Shown: one piece after another, positions 12,501 to 25,408 of the stretch
Layout: every line of letters starts with the position of its first letter
How positions within the stretch are numbered: the stretch's first letter is position 1
Assembly: GCA_029531795.1 (NCBI GenBank)
Contig: JAPEIS010000011.1
Location: forward strand, 558,001-622,000
DNA: 64,000 nt
Origin: Sclerotinia nivalis
Taxonomy: Eukaryota; Ascomycota; Leotiomycetes; Helotiales; Sclerotiniaceae
Direction of reading: 5' to 3'
Program-made: the position numbers and the translations under genes
Notes under the pieces: generated by a model
What the model was told of the DNA's origin: nothing
Database searches by the model: none
What the model saw: the letters and a program-made list of their open reading frames with translations, nothing else

Positions 12501-13158
12501 AAGTAAATAGTAAGAGATCAGCAAATCTGGAAGTATCTACAGATTGCCAACCATTTTCAAGACTTTTGTAATTGCTTTTAAGTTCCGCCATACGTGTAAA
12601 TTGCAGCCACATCATTTGCTTAAAAGCCTGCAGTACCGTATTTGACTTCCATTCATTTCATCATATCCTTTTTATCCCACCCATTTTGTCACCGCATTGA
12701 ATCTATCCTTCGTCACATTTGTTCGAGGCGACTTTTTGTCTGGGTTGGCAAAGTGTAAACATCGAATTCGGTTGCCAGCCGAAAATCAGTCCGAATTCCT
12801 TCCGAGAACCGTTGCTCTTCCCATATCAACAGTAATGTCATTGTTATTTTTCATAATCTAGTAGCAGGCTTTTGAACAAAGGAAAATCGGTAAGAGAGCT
12901 AACACGCTGCGTAACGGTATGCTTTTTGCCCATTTGAAAATCAGTGTGGTCGAAACGTAAGGGGTGTTTGTAATCGCGCAATGGGGTGAGAATGAAACAT
13001 TCGAGTTTCAAAGCCATCTCTGTCGTCGGAGACAAGTATGCCGTAAGTAGTCCAAACTGGGGAAGACCAATCAAACAAAAGCTGTTGACTGATTTACCGA
13101 CATAAGACTTGTAAGAGAACGGCCAATGATGGAAGTGATTCCCACAGGTACAGCCAGA
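9577..13158. other. Gene-poor stretch between ATP1 and the GAF gene
   Basis: No confident gene. From about 10100 to 11650 the plus strand is strongly G-rich, with many short direct repeats such as GGGATTGGGATTGG and a (TTTCTA) tract near 11318-11350. On the minus strand between 12360 and 13100 there are several protein-like open segments downstream of the GAF gene, described among the findings, but no complete gene model could be built. Confidence 0.5.
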
Positions 13159-16100
13159 TCAAAAGGAAGAATGTCTGCTGTAGGCCGAAGGAGAACGTCT
13201 ACTATAGTAGATCTGGCCAACCTCAGTAGCACCAATGATAGTTGGTGTGCCTTGTCTTGGTACCTTCTGCTTCGCAAATGATTGAGTTTCAACATCCCCA
13301 ATTTCGAGGTTAAAAAGAAGAATTGTCATTGAGTTAGCCGCACACTTCAATCCATGTAAATCCACATCAGTTGGCTGAAGGTTCTTGTGTGAAGACAAGT
13401 TTGCTCTCTTGAACATTGCGTAAACAATTCCATGATCACGAGATCTAGTTTGACTCACAGGACATAATGGCATAAAAACTCCAAAGTCTGATGAGCCTTC
13501 CTGTTCATGAGTTTCCGATGTCTCATCTTGAGTCCAAATATAGCAGAACTCATTGGTGCGCAAGCCCTTCAAGAAAGCCTCCTTCAAAGATAAGTTCTTA
13601 TTAAGCTCAGACTCATAGCCATAAGGAAGACCATAAGATGCCAAGATCTTTAAATTGAGACCATGAGGTCCTAAAAGGTCTCTGTCCGACATGCCAGGGT
13701 ACGGACAATCAACTTGAACAGCATATGCCTGGTCAAAGCCAAACTGTCTGCCACTGAAGGAGCATGAAAAGGCTGCTTCCGCAATATTTGATCGCGGTGC
13801 ATTAGATGTAGTATTCTCATCACCTTGATTCGGTCCGCCAATCCTACTGGAAAAACTAGTTCCAATTGAAGTCGAACTAATTGTTGAGAAGGGTCTGGTG
13901 AGTGATGTGCTGCGTCTTGCAACTTCTGGTTCCAATAGCTCTTGGTGATAATTGCTTCCCGCCATGCTGTCACCTTCCATATACAATCGACCAAAGCTGT
14001 TATTTAACGAGATGCCACTGGCCGAGGGACCAAGATTGCGATAAACTGTATTTGGAAAGACAAATTTGGGTTGTTTTGGGGTGGTTGGTCCATCAAGGTC
14101 CAACTGGTAATGGCTGTAACTGTCGTCAGAATAGAAAGTGTCATTTGGGGTGTTGTTCTGTGGCATGTCCACCGATGTTAGATCGCTTGTAGAATATGGA
14201 CGACTATCAGGGTCCACTAAGTCTGGAAAGTTTTGGGACTGGGTGGGCGTTAAATATTGGTGAAAGGCCTCTGGAGAATTATGATTAGGAAGAGCGGACT
14301 CCGCGGACACGCTTCGATAATGTCCTGGCGCGGCCATATATAGAATATCAGAATCACGAATCGAGGGTTCATGAGCCATGGATATAGAAGTCTCAGGAGT
14401 GTTCACAAAGAAATCCTCATTTGAAAACTCGGATTGCTTCGAAAGGGGAGACGATTGTTTCTGATACTGGAGTCCCATGGGGAAAAAAGCTGGTTGGGTG
14501 ACTAGAGCAGATGGTTTCTTTTGAAAGTGGAGTGGATTGGGAACCAAATTGGTTCTTGTATCTCTCTTTGATACAGCAAGAGAACGACGCAAGTCAGGGT
14601 CCGACATACGTTCGCCGTGCAAGCAGATATCTTTAACAGATAGAGCTGCAAACTCAGCAAGCTCTCGTCTGTCCGCTCGAGGGAATTCAGATCTAGGTTG
14701 TTTGCTGTGAATAGAAAAGACGCCAATTATTTCTCCGGAATCTGAGATCAAAGGTGCTCCAGCGAAGAATCGAATATGAGGGGAGCCAGTGACCCAAGGA
14801 TTTCCTGCGAACCGCCAATCCTATATAATCGTTAGCGAGACGTTCGATTTAAAGAACAAATAGAAGAACAAACCTGATGTGTGTCCAGGATGACCAGAAC
14901 TTCTTCCGAATAAAGAGCATGGGCTGAAATGCTTGTTGTGCGCTCGAGCTTCATGAGATTGTAACCCACTTCAACTCTCAATATCTCATGCTGTTCGTCG
15001 AAAGCACTGACAGAAGCACAACTGAGGCGGAATCGTTTTGCTGCCGCTCCCATCAAAGCAATAGTTTTCCCACCCAGCTCCGGAGTCCAGGGCGCATCGA
15101 TGGAATAATGCTTGGCAATTCTGCTTTCTTCGTCATGTGGATACATCGCTGGCAAGTATTCAAAATGCACACTGCGCGGAGGTGGAGCAGGGGGCTTCGA
15201 GATGTTGAAAGAGCCCTAGAAATATGTCAGGTCAATCAATCAAATGTAGAGAGTTGCATCATCATCCATGCAAAGTCAAACAACGGAAAGTAATTACTTA
15301 CCGAAGAATAAGACTTGATGTAATTGGCCCATTCAGCAATAGCAGCATTATCACCAGCAGGTGCTGATGCAACAGCAATGAATTCATGTTGCTCTTCAGG
15401 GTCCGTAATGACATTAAATTCTTCAGAAGGTTCATTGTAATATGATGATGAATCAACTGGTGCTGATTGCTCCTCATCACCATCAGTGGTAGTTTGCCAA
15501 TCAGACTCTAAGACCTCAGAAATTGACTCAGTCAGCCTGGCGACAGCTCTGGCTCTGGCTCTTCCGATTTGTGTGTTTCCAATTGGGCTTGATGTCATTC
15601 TGTGAAGTGCATTTGGCTCTCTTCGAGGAACAAGCCTTTGCCCTGGCATAGGACGAATAAAATCTGGAGGTGGCAAAATACCCATTTCATCCAATGGATC
15701 AAAAGGTTCCGGCTCCATTTCCACCGGAGGGTCTTCACTGCGACTGTATAATGTCTTTCCTCGACTTGGAAGATCCTCGTTGCTCCTCGCACCATCGGAT
15801 CTCGAATCCTTTTTGAAAAGTCGAAAAAAACCACCTGACTTTTTTGTACCTGTTGAAGTATCACTGAGACCAGTGTGAAAGTTGCTGCTGTCAAATGAAC
15901 CTGTTGTTTGCAATGATGGACTTGAGGGTAACTGAGGACTTTGCGGAAATTGATGAACCTGAGCGTTAACAAATCCACCAAATCCGCTTGATTGTGACGC
16001 TGGTGTTGATTGTGTTTGGAAGGAACCTGGGGTGGGAGATCCTGGTATTGTTGCACCTCTTGCATAAGACTTCGGCTTCTTTGGCCTTGGAATGGCTTGA

Positions 16101-16424
16101 TCTATTCAAGTTAGAATTCAGAAAATCTTCAAAGAAGGATTTTGCAGGAAAAGTAAAAGAAAGAGAAGGTGAAATAAATCAAGTGAATTTGACAGAGGAA
16201 TATTGATGGAATTTGTGAGGGGCTGTGTGCTCGAGGGTTATGGTGATCGGAATTGTAAAGGGAGAAGAAATATAAGAGTATATTGCTCGAGCTGAAGAAC
16301 ATTGTGGCATGGATAAAACACAGCCATTATTAGCAACTTGCTAATAGCAAGTGATAACAAATATCACAACCATATTATATGAAAATAGAGCATACTTACA
16401 TGTCATTGGACCAACTCCTAACAT
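13159..16424 (-). CDS. Large tandem-GAF-domain protein
   Basis: Exons 16424-16400, 16101-15302, 15215-14874 and 14820-13159 join in phase to 942 aa. Residues 1 to about 275 are low-complexity (Ser, Pro, Gly, acidic), including a KKSGGFFRLFKK-type basic-aromatic stretch. A first GAF domain covers about 290-460, with the blocks RLSCASVSAFDE, DWRFAGNPWV and GEIIGVFSIHS. About 330 residues of Ser/Asn-rich linker follow. A second GAF-like module near the C-terminus (DLHGLKCAANSM, HGIVYAMFKRA) precedes a basic, Ser-rich tail. GAF domains bind small ligands or act in dimer signalling; this arrangement resembles the sensory half of fungal hybrid histidine kinases, but no kinase or receiver domain is present. 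The 25-nt first exon is tentative. Ligand and role are unknown. Confidence 0.8.
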
Positions 16425-18400
16425 CTTGTCAGTATCTTAAGTAAGTTAACTTTTAGATGGTGAATCTGTAAGTGTTAGTTGTCCAGTCCAGTGATCACAC
16501 ATTTGGAGATATGGAAGGAAGAGTGAGTATCCTATTTGGTATATGGACTTACGATGAATATGAAAAGTGGACTTCCAGTCAGATTTGTTGGAGATTCGCA
16601 TTGAGTTTTGAAAGAATTGACTTTCTCAAGGCCAGTGGATCGTAGTAGAGCTACAAAATTAAATGACCACCGATAGTTTCCGCAATACTACTGATGCATG
16701 CGTGTTAATTCAGTGAAACAATGCCATGGCAGGAATGAAGTGCGACTTACTGCTGTATGGCTAAGAACGAGATCGATCCCAACCAACTCTTAAACAGCTT
16801 CCAGAACTGTGCAAGATTATGATTGGATATCGTTTTGCATAAAGTTATGATAAAACTCTACTCTGTCACCGCAGACTTGTTCAAATCAACAATTGGATCT
16901 CAGAAGCTGTAGAATAGTTATTTGAGGGAGCAGGAAAGATTGAAGTTTAGAATTGAGAAGTTTCAAGTTGAAGAGCAGGAGATTGCCTCAAACGCTAACG
17001 CCGATAGCGGGGCAAGAAAATGAATATCGGAATATTGCTACTGAAAGGTTTGAAAGGGGAGGTGGCTTAAATTTTTCTGAAACTCTTTACTTCGTGGTGG
17101 CTGGCTTCTCAATAGTGAATGACTTTGGATGAAAGTGGTTGAAAGAGAAAATGAACTACAGTAATCAAGTCAAGTGAGGAGGAGGTCCTGAATTTTTATT
17201 AGTGATGCCTTTGGATGTATTGTAATAGAGTGCACCCATCCAAAGAGCAGAATAAGAAATGCATATACTGTTATCTGAACAAATTATAGAGAGAATTATG
17301 ATCAAGGAAACAGACGGGAATGAGAGGATCATGGTGTAAAAGTAATTGGGTGTGGACACTCCAAGGAACGCTTACCATCAATGAACTTGACTTCTCAACA
17401 ATAATAATATGAACAACTTCTTATGCAATAGTTTTCTGAATAGGATTGTGAAATCTCCAAGTTGAAGAAAGTAAACAAGCAGGGCTGCTATGGTGGTGTT
17501 CTTGTCTGAAAGAGCAGGAGAGTAGCTCGGGTACGGGAAATCTTCAAGGCCGAGAGCTCGTAGACTGGAAAATGAAGGATTCAATCTTCACCTAAGCATC
17601 CAATTGATCCAGTTGATTGAGTTGAAGTTTCAACTTCGAAGATTCCCGGGCCTGCCCAGTTGCCTCTGAAAAATTATCTCCCAGATACATTAACTTTCTC
17701 CAACCAGAAGTCAAATTAACCATCTAACACAATCACTGGTAGAGGAAGTGAACGCAATATCTCTCCAATCCTAATCTATGAAACCATAGAAGACTAGTGA
17801 TTTTTGGAAAGTCTCTGAAGGAAAACCGTGATGATTCAAGTATCCAGACAAGAGAGATTTTTGGTACGAATGCTGATCGGACCCTGTTCCAGTTTTGCTA
17901 AGTTGAATGCATGGAAATGCAGGTTCCCAGTCCGTATCTTGGAATAAGCAAAATAGAACAATATGCCGCTCCTTTGGAAGGTCGAGGTGCGGAATCTAGT
18001 GCGACGCCGTTGATTCCCTAATTCAAAGAGTCTGACTGCAGTGCTACTAAGTCTTCTGAGAGTTGTCGGCCGCTATTTATTGCTGCATAATGTATTTAGT
18101 ACCAGCAGTGTAATGTGGGAAGGACTGTGAGGGGTGATTTGGAGTAACGTGGGGTTATGGAAATGTTGTGCATACAAGATGGTACAAGGTAAGGTACACA
18201 TAAGTGTTTTGAAAGAAATTTCGTGAAAAGATTGATGAGATTGATGAACGTGGTAGTATCCAGTATCCAGTACAGAAAGGAGGTTCTTTTGGTGAAATCG
18301 AATGTAGATAATTAGGGGGACTCTTAAGTACGTATCGAAATGAATGTAAAGGTAAAAATCTAAAAGTCTGATGCGAATGAAAGTTGATGAAGGGGAATGG

Positions 18401-18472
18401 AAGAAGAAGAAGAAGAAGAAGAAGAAGAAGAAGAAGAAGAAGAAGAAGAAGAAGAAGAAGAAGAAGAAGAAG
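18401..18472. repeat. (GAA)24 trinucleotide tract
   Basis: 72 bp of uninterrupted AAG/GAA repeat on the plus strand. The poly-leucine frame on the other strand is an artefact of this tract. Confidence 0.98.
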
Positions 18473-21400
18473 CAACGAGCACAAGAGCGATACGATAGTC
18501 AAGAATTGAGCAAGTAAGACTTCTTTCTTTCTGTATTTCATGAATACCGCCGAGAATACTGGGTAGTATGGATGTAAAGACTGGCTTTTATTTACTCTGT
18601 GATTCTTTTGGTCGATAAATGGAAGGAACCCGTATCATCGTGACTTCTTCACTTATGAGTCGCCACGAGAATCGATCATAGATGACATCAAAATCCGAGA
18701 TTTGGAGATTCAGATCTCAGATATCACCCCGAAACCTTAAATTCTTATGTTATTTCGATCAACTACTGTATGTTTCTTCCTTTATTTCTCCTTATTCAAG
18801 CTTTTCTGTCAATACGATTAAAAGCACTGTAGTATTATAGTACTATATATAAGGAAAGACAACGAGAAACCCTCGTGTGAAAGGGTTGTCACTGACATAT
18901 TGAGGCTGGAGTTGAGTGCATGGCTCTTTTGTATCCCTTACCTCACGGATCTCCTCCACCAGCCCCATACCAAATTACCAATACCCTGACCTGAATTGTA
19001 GCTCGGACTGATCAATTTCGATCATCACCTATTTGGGGTAGATTAAACGATGTCTCAAGATATACCTGGTATACTCTAATTGCTGAAAATTGAATTGATG
19101 ACAAGTTTAAGATGTGAGATGTTGCAGTTGGTGCTTCGTTTGGCTAAAACCAATGAATCCCATTAGTTCATCTAGATCCGTATTTAATAATTCGTTTCAT
19201 CCAATTATGTTGACAGCTGAAAGATCCATGAATGTGGTAACTTGTAAGGTTGGGTAAGTCCTATGTCTTGTCTTGTCTTGTCTTGGCAATTGGATTGGAT
19301 CTGCGCTTCCATTTTACGATAATGTTGCCTCTAGAAGAAACCTAACCTCAACGTCCAGCTTCCACCGCTCCTTCTGTACAACTTCTTTAAAACCTCTTTC
19401 CTATGGTATGGTATAGTATTGGTTGATTTAATCGCTATTTTTTTTTGGATTTAGAGCTAGGTTATTAGCTCTTTAATCGTTTGGTTAAGTCTTCTTTCCA
19501 TCTAAGTGGCTTATCGATTTGTTTCCTTCTCTACATGTCTCATTGCGGTTTGACATCTCACATTTTGACCGTCATCAAGCTTTACGAGACATATTGATCT
19601 GCAGGTTTGAGGGCTGTTATGGCTGGCTACTAATTTCTTTCAAGATTGATAAATGCATCATCGCTTCTCTTTTCCTCTCCCCTCTCGTCCGCATCAATCA
19701 TGTCGACTTGCACCGGATACTGTACAATAATAATTTATGCATAATCTACATTTTGGTCTCGAGTCTTCCATGGAACGGAACGGACGTTGTGTTATTCAAG
19801 CTGCAAGAAATCTTCCGAGGCAAGCTTTACTCAACCCTACTTCGGAGGTCACCGAATAAACAGCTGGTTTTAATCAAGAATTGTTTCGGTGTCGTGTTTC
19901 CTCCAAGGTGCCGTTTCATTCTTTATTCTTCACTCAGCAAATTCTTGGGTTTCATACTTACCCCCTTTCATTTTGTCAGCTGGCACAATGGTAGTCGACC
20001 TCTTTCATGGCCATGCTTAATCTGCAGGAACCAAAAGCAGAAGAGCCACTACATATTAATGGAATCCACCTTGTGTTTACACTTCCACAATAGGGCTCAC
20101 ACAAACATCAGCCCTCTCATACAAAATCTTTCTCTCAAACCTCCGATGATCGCCCATCATCTGTACAACTGAATTTACCTTGACATACAATACCCCTCTA
20201 GTACCTGCATCCAGCCGTCTATCGGGCTCTTCAACCAGTTTGAAGGCACCTGCAATGAACCGGTATCAATCATGTGCCGGAGTAGCCTCACACCACTTCA
20301 TGAACCATGATTTCCACAAGTAAACACCACACAATGTTTCAGATGGCTGCGAAAAGTTTCACACATTATAGGGCAGAGATGGTTCTATGATGTCTATATC
20401 ATTCATGAACATTATTTCAGAAGTTGATGTGTATCATCACCACACCATGATCCCTACCTATCTACCTACCTACCTACCTTGGTCCCAAATCAAGGATTTA
20501 CATCAACCTCCTTGATTAATGGATCAAGATGAGTTTACTGGTGCATTAAAATAATTGATTTCAAAGAATCCCGAATAGCACCTCAGTCAATTATCTAAGA
20601 TGATGCATACACTACTGTATACATGTACTAGGATTAGGTAGGTGGTTCGAGGCAAACGATATTAGGTTCGAATATTGACCTCTTTCTTTGGGTTGTGTTT
20701 AGTTTCTTTTCATGAGTTTTCAGGTGGTACCATCCTTCTCAATCAACAATATGGTAAATCATAAGAATTGCAAATTTTACACCTCGAAATATTGACTGCC
20801 AGTGGAATTGAATCTCTGCAATAAATAATGGACAGAAGCCTGTTTACACAGACAATATCCCGATATCCTTTATTCTAGGCTAGATCTCTTTCCTCTCTCA
20901 TTTGTTCATTCATAAGGATAAAAGTTGGATGACTATATGGGTCCGATTCTTCTTTCCCTTCTACTTTCATTCCCTCTCAATTTTCAGTCATACAAAATCA
21001 AATGTATCAAGAAAAGCCTTAACCAATACCACAAATTGAACTTACCAGACCATCCAGAAACTCAGAAGTGAATAATCGCAATATTTCATTTTCAAAGCTT
21101 CAAGCTCACCACTTTTTGTCTTTACCTTTCCAATTACCAACCAAAAATCCACACAAAACAAATCTACACTAATCAAAATTCTGATGATATGGAAACTGAT
21201 ACTGGATATTACAAACGAAATATTTCATTTTCCAGATGGGAAAGTGAATGAGTGTATGAGGAGAAGAGAAAAAGCCAGCCCACATTTCGTTCACCTGGGA
21301 AGTTATTAAATTATTTGTCTATATCTATGGGGTCATGATTCATAATTTAGATGAAGAATTTCCCAGACTTTTGGTCTTTGATTCTTTGGGTTTCATTGAA

Positions 21401-21795
21401 GGTGCCGAGGTGAGTTAGTTTGATATTGGATGGATGTTGGAGGTAAGTGCATTTCCATTTCGAATATAAGTCTTTTCTATTATGATGAATGGAAATACTA
21501 GTAATAGTAACAAAATTGGGTCTGGGAGGTTAGGGGGGTTAATCGATAGATAGATAGTATGTTACATATACTGCACTAAATAAGGAAGGATCTAGAAAGG
21601 GAAGATTAATTTAGAATTATATAGTTTGGATGATATATTTATATATATATTTTGGGGATGTTTGTATTTATATTTATATTTATATTTGGTTCTTCGTCTT
21701 TTGTATTTTATTAGAATAGAATTAAATGGGATAGTATAAGATAGGATGAAGTGAAGAAAAGGATTCGCTGTAGTACCTAGGTATTCAAGAGATTA

Positions 21796-22023
21796 GTGAG
21801 TAAGTGAGTAAGTAAGTGAGTGAGTAAGTAAGTGAGTAAGTGAGTAAGTGAGTAAGTGAGTAAGTGAGTAAGTGAGTAAGTGAGTAAGTGAGTAAGTGAG
21901 TAAGTGAGTAAGTGAGTAAGTGAGTAAGTGAGTAAGTGAGTAAGTGAGTAAGTGAGTAAGTGAGTAAGTGAGTAAGTGAGTAAGTGAGTAAGTGAGTAAG
22001 TGAGTAAGTGAGTAAGTAAGTAA
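21796..22023. repeat. 8-bp satellite, (GTAAGTGA)n
   Basis: About 228 bp, some 28 units of GTAAGTGA, nearly perfect in the middle and with slipped units at the left end. Each unit contains GTAAGT or GTGAGT, the consensus 5' splice-site hexamers of this genome. The long minus-strand frames across it have an 8-residue period and are repeat artefacts. Confidence 0.97.
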
Positions 22024-22462
22024 ACAAGTAAATGGATGTATATAGATAGATAGATAAAAAGAACTATAAGAAGGAAGAATGAGTTTTCCATATACTGGAG
22101 TAGAGTGGAAAGATGCGTAAGTGAATATTTTTATTTATATGGATATGGATATTGATATTAATTCTACCGTAATAGAATCAATGGAATGGAATGAATGGAA
22201 TGTATGTTTTATACTTTTGCTTTGCTTTGCTACCTAGGTATGCCATTCTATACTATGCTATGATGTGATGTGATATGATATGATGTGATTGATGGATATA
22301 GTCTGGTTGTAGAATAGTATAGTGAAATAGAGCATTTGCTTTCCATATATATACTAGGCATATCTTTCTATACCTATATACCCATTTATCCGGTTTACCA
22401 ATCACATCTATGCTCATCATCCATCCCCCACCAAGCCCCATCTTCATCTTCATCCCCAACCC

Positions 22463-24860
22463 CTACTTAACAGCAATAAACCCGATTCCATTTCTCGCCT
22501 GATCCGCCGCCCTATTCATAGCCTGTTCTTCCACATCCGTCCATTTAACACTCAAATTATCCCATTTGATCGTCTTATACTCATGTTGAAACTGTTGTTT
22601 CATTTTTTGATACCTGACCATCTCTTTTGGATCGCCTGAGCCGCTGTAGATGATGAATGCTGTGCAAGGGGGAAGCGATTCGTAGATTTTGTGGATGCGC
22701 TGGGTGAGAGCCAGGGTTGCGGATGCGGAGGGGTCGGAGGGGTGGGAGAGTGTGGTTGGGTTTGTTTGTGGTGGCTCGGTGCTTGCCGTGGTTGACGATT
22801 CCGAATTCTTGGTAACACTGTTACCCTCCATAGTGTTTTGCTTAGTAGCAATGTTGGATTCGGGGGTGTCGGATGCTGGCTTAGAGTTTGACTCCTCCAT
22901 GTCAGTATCTACCTTTATGTTTTCGCCGCTTTCAGTAGCTGTGACATTGTCCGCCTCTACCGCTGTGACTTTTGAATCTGGAGCACGAGGAAGTCTTTGG
23001 TTGTTCCATCCCTTTAGATCCTCTAACTCTCTAAATCTTCCCCAGACGAAATCCACACCACCACCAGGAATCTCCTTCCCATCAGGATCCCCATTTGTAG
23101 CTCGAATGACACCTTCCATGATTTGCTCATCACTTTGGCATCCAATTGAGAAGGTTGCAGCACCACCAGGACCTCTCTTTGGATCACCCCAATCAATAGC
23201 GGCTGACGATTTACCATCCGTAAAATCTGGTATGGATGATCCTCCCTGGCTCTTATATCTAACGCCTGCTCGAGCTAATCGCTTGAAGACGTTCTCACCT
23301 TGTGAGTCATTTGCTCCCCAGTCAGATCCCTTCTCACACTTAAGCTTTACGAGATCAAGACAAGTTCTTGCGTCCTCAGTCGAGTCATGACCAGTTGCTC
23401 CATGTCCCTTTTGGATCTCTTTACCAAGATACTTTTGCGCAAGCCATTTTAAGGAGGATTTGAGTGGTGGACCACGAGGATGAGGATATATAACAGCAGT
23501 ATCGATAATATATGGATGCGTAAGTTTGAGGGCTTTAAGATCAGAGTCGAGGGAATGACCGATCAAGATCGATCGTGAGTGAAATAGTTTGACTAGTCTC
23601 TTCTGTATGTCTTGTAATGTTGTTGTGACTGGAGCAAGCATTGATTCGGTGATACCAGAATATCTACAAACCGTTAGCAACATAATCAAACGAAGAAATG
23701 AAAACTTACTGAGTGAGATAATCAATGATTGGCTTCTCAGGTTTTACAAGCTCATCAAGTACAACTGATCCGTCCCAACTAACAATACTTATGCGCGTGA
23801 GTGAGAACTCATTCTTGTCAGTCATACACATTTCACAATCCATAGCGAAGATCTCTCTGCCAGCTGTCAAACTTCCTTGCTCAATCTCATCATCTAGGAC
23901 CGATCCTTCATCAAAATTGTTGACTTCTGTATCTACCCATCCATGGGCCTCGTCGACCTCCCAAGTCTTTCGCTGCTCTGCCAAGTTATTTTTATCGATT
24001 ACGTCGTTATATGATGCGGGATGAAGGGTATAACCATTCTCTTGGAGGTCTTCTGGCGATGTGAGGAATTGAGTTATTGGCGTGCGGTTGTTCTGCCAGC
24101 CATTAGGTTCTCTAGCTTTCTTGGGACCTTTCCCATTGTTATTCTTATTTTCTTGGCTTTTAGTTACAGGTGCTGTTAGCATAGCATGTAAAGGAGAATG
24201 CATCTTTGCATATTTCTTGTCTCCTGGTGTTTTGACTAGCCATATATACTCAAACATATCCGCAAACAACTTTAGATTTTCAGGCAAAGCTTCAGACTTT
24301 AGCTTGCGGGGCAAATATTCATCCGGGGAATGTCGACGCGCATCAGAAGCAGGTTTAGTACCGAACATAGATTCTTCAAGCCCAGGGACCATAAGTACGA
24401 CAACTTTTCGAAATTGTGGTCGATGGCGGACAGAAACAAACTGAGGGGCCATGCCATCAGCAAGAAGATAAAGGACTAGACATTGCAAATCTCCAATCTT
24501 GATTTGTCCCGACAGCCTAGACTCTTTTGCTGCGAAAGTAATAGCAGGATAATTTCCATTTCCAGCCTTTGGTATCTTCTTAGCTTTCTTTTTTGGTCGT
24601 CTCTCTACTGTTTGCCATTCTTGCGAAGAAGGTTTCTCACCAAGCTCTTCTTTAGCTGAAGACTTTGTTGATGTCAGGTTGAATTTTGGTAAATCTGGTG
24701 GACGAAGTTTTGATGATACTTGTTTTATAACAACTGAATTGGATTCCTCTTCTTCCTCATGCTTGCGCTTCTTAGAATTAATATCACCAGCGGATTGCTG
24801 CGATACAGCGGGAAGGTCTGCGACAGTCATTTTTGAGGATTGTCGTAGTTGGATATGCAT
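22463..24860 (-). CDS. REX1: DEDDh 3'-5' RNA exonuclease, Rex1/Rnh70 family
   Basis: Two exons, 24860-23710 and 23663-22463, give 783 aa. Rex1/Rnh70 trims the 3' ends of 5S rRNA, 5.8S rRNA and tRNA precursors in the nucleus. The catalytic motifs are complete: FAMDCEM with Asp341 and Glu343 (Exo I), GHSLDSDL with Asp425 (Exo II), and HDSTEDA with His476 and Asp481 (Exo III, DEDDh type). The N-terminus is basic with a KKRK-type nuclear signal and a KKKAKK cluster. The C-terminal about 80 residues (RIHKIYESLPPCTAF onward) form the extra domain seen in this subfamily, separated by an acidic Thr/Ser-rich linker. A second in-frame ATG at 24830 is an alternative start. It is divergent from the Mis18 gene, sharing about 550 bp of promoter DNA. 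Confidence 0.9.
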
Positions 24861-25408
24861 GTCGCATTCGCAAGATTTTGGATGATAACTTTATTGATTG
24901 CAATCGGGCGGTGAGTTGGCAGAAATGACTTGCTTTGCCTAATACGGGAAAGCGTATTTCCCGTACTTAAACATGAATCTGCATTCTAATTCACTTATGG
25001 GGGAAAAAGCAGATATCTAGATTTCTAATGAAGCTGTTTATTATATCGGTTTTGTTACATCCATTATCACCATTTTTATTACTCTCTTCAATATGTTTGT
25101 GCGGGCAAAGTCGATTGAACAGTATTGTACCATATTAGAGAAGAAACACGAAAAAACGCGACCGCGCGAATACAGCAGTACCGTTACTGCAGTTGGTTGA
25201 TTAATCGATATAAATTTCCATCCATTTTAGTTCAAAATATATTCCATCATTCAACAACTGTAAACTCCAAGATCATTCCAACGCCAGTATCTTGCAAGTC
25301 CATTTTCGACTGGCAACATCAACAGTTCTTCTCATTTTCAAGACCTCACGTCTTCTCAAACATATCCTTGCACGAAATCTTAACCCGGATCAGTATACTG
25401 CATTTAAG
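24861..25408. promoter_or_regulatory. Shared divergent promoter, REX1 / Mis18
   Basis: 548 bp between two divergent ATGs. It contains the leaders of both genes. No specific factor site was recognised. Confidence 0.45.

Larger units (their letters stand above)
16425..22462. other. Six-kilobase gene-poor region
   Basis: No confident gene. 16425-18100 is upstream of the GAF gene and contains several minus-strand GTAAGT-type donors and short open segments, so it may hold spliced leader exons or regulatory sequence. 18401-18472 is a GAA tract; 20457-20478 a short CTAC repeat; 21796-22023 an 8-bp satellite. The 217-codon open frame ending at 20172 has no ATG near its start and no recognisable domain, so it was not called. 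Confidence 0.55.

Noticed and set aside
18155..18541. Minus-strand frame with a run of leucines
   Set aside because: Produced by the (GAA)24 tract.
19519..20172. 217-codon plus-strand frame
   Set aside because: Starts at TTG, has no domain, and composition is typical of non-coding AT-rich DNA; no splice or neighbour support.
21777..22091. Minus-strand frames reading THLLTYSL repeatedly
   Set aside because: Artefact of the 8-bp satellite.
22689..23390. 233-codon antisense frame
   Set aside because: Lies fully opposite the REX1 coding exon, whose motifs are unambiguous.
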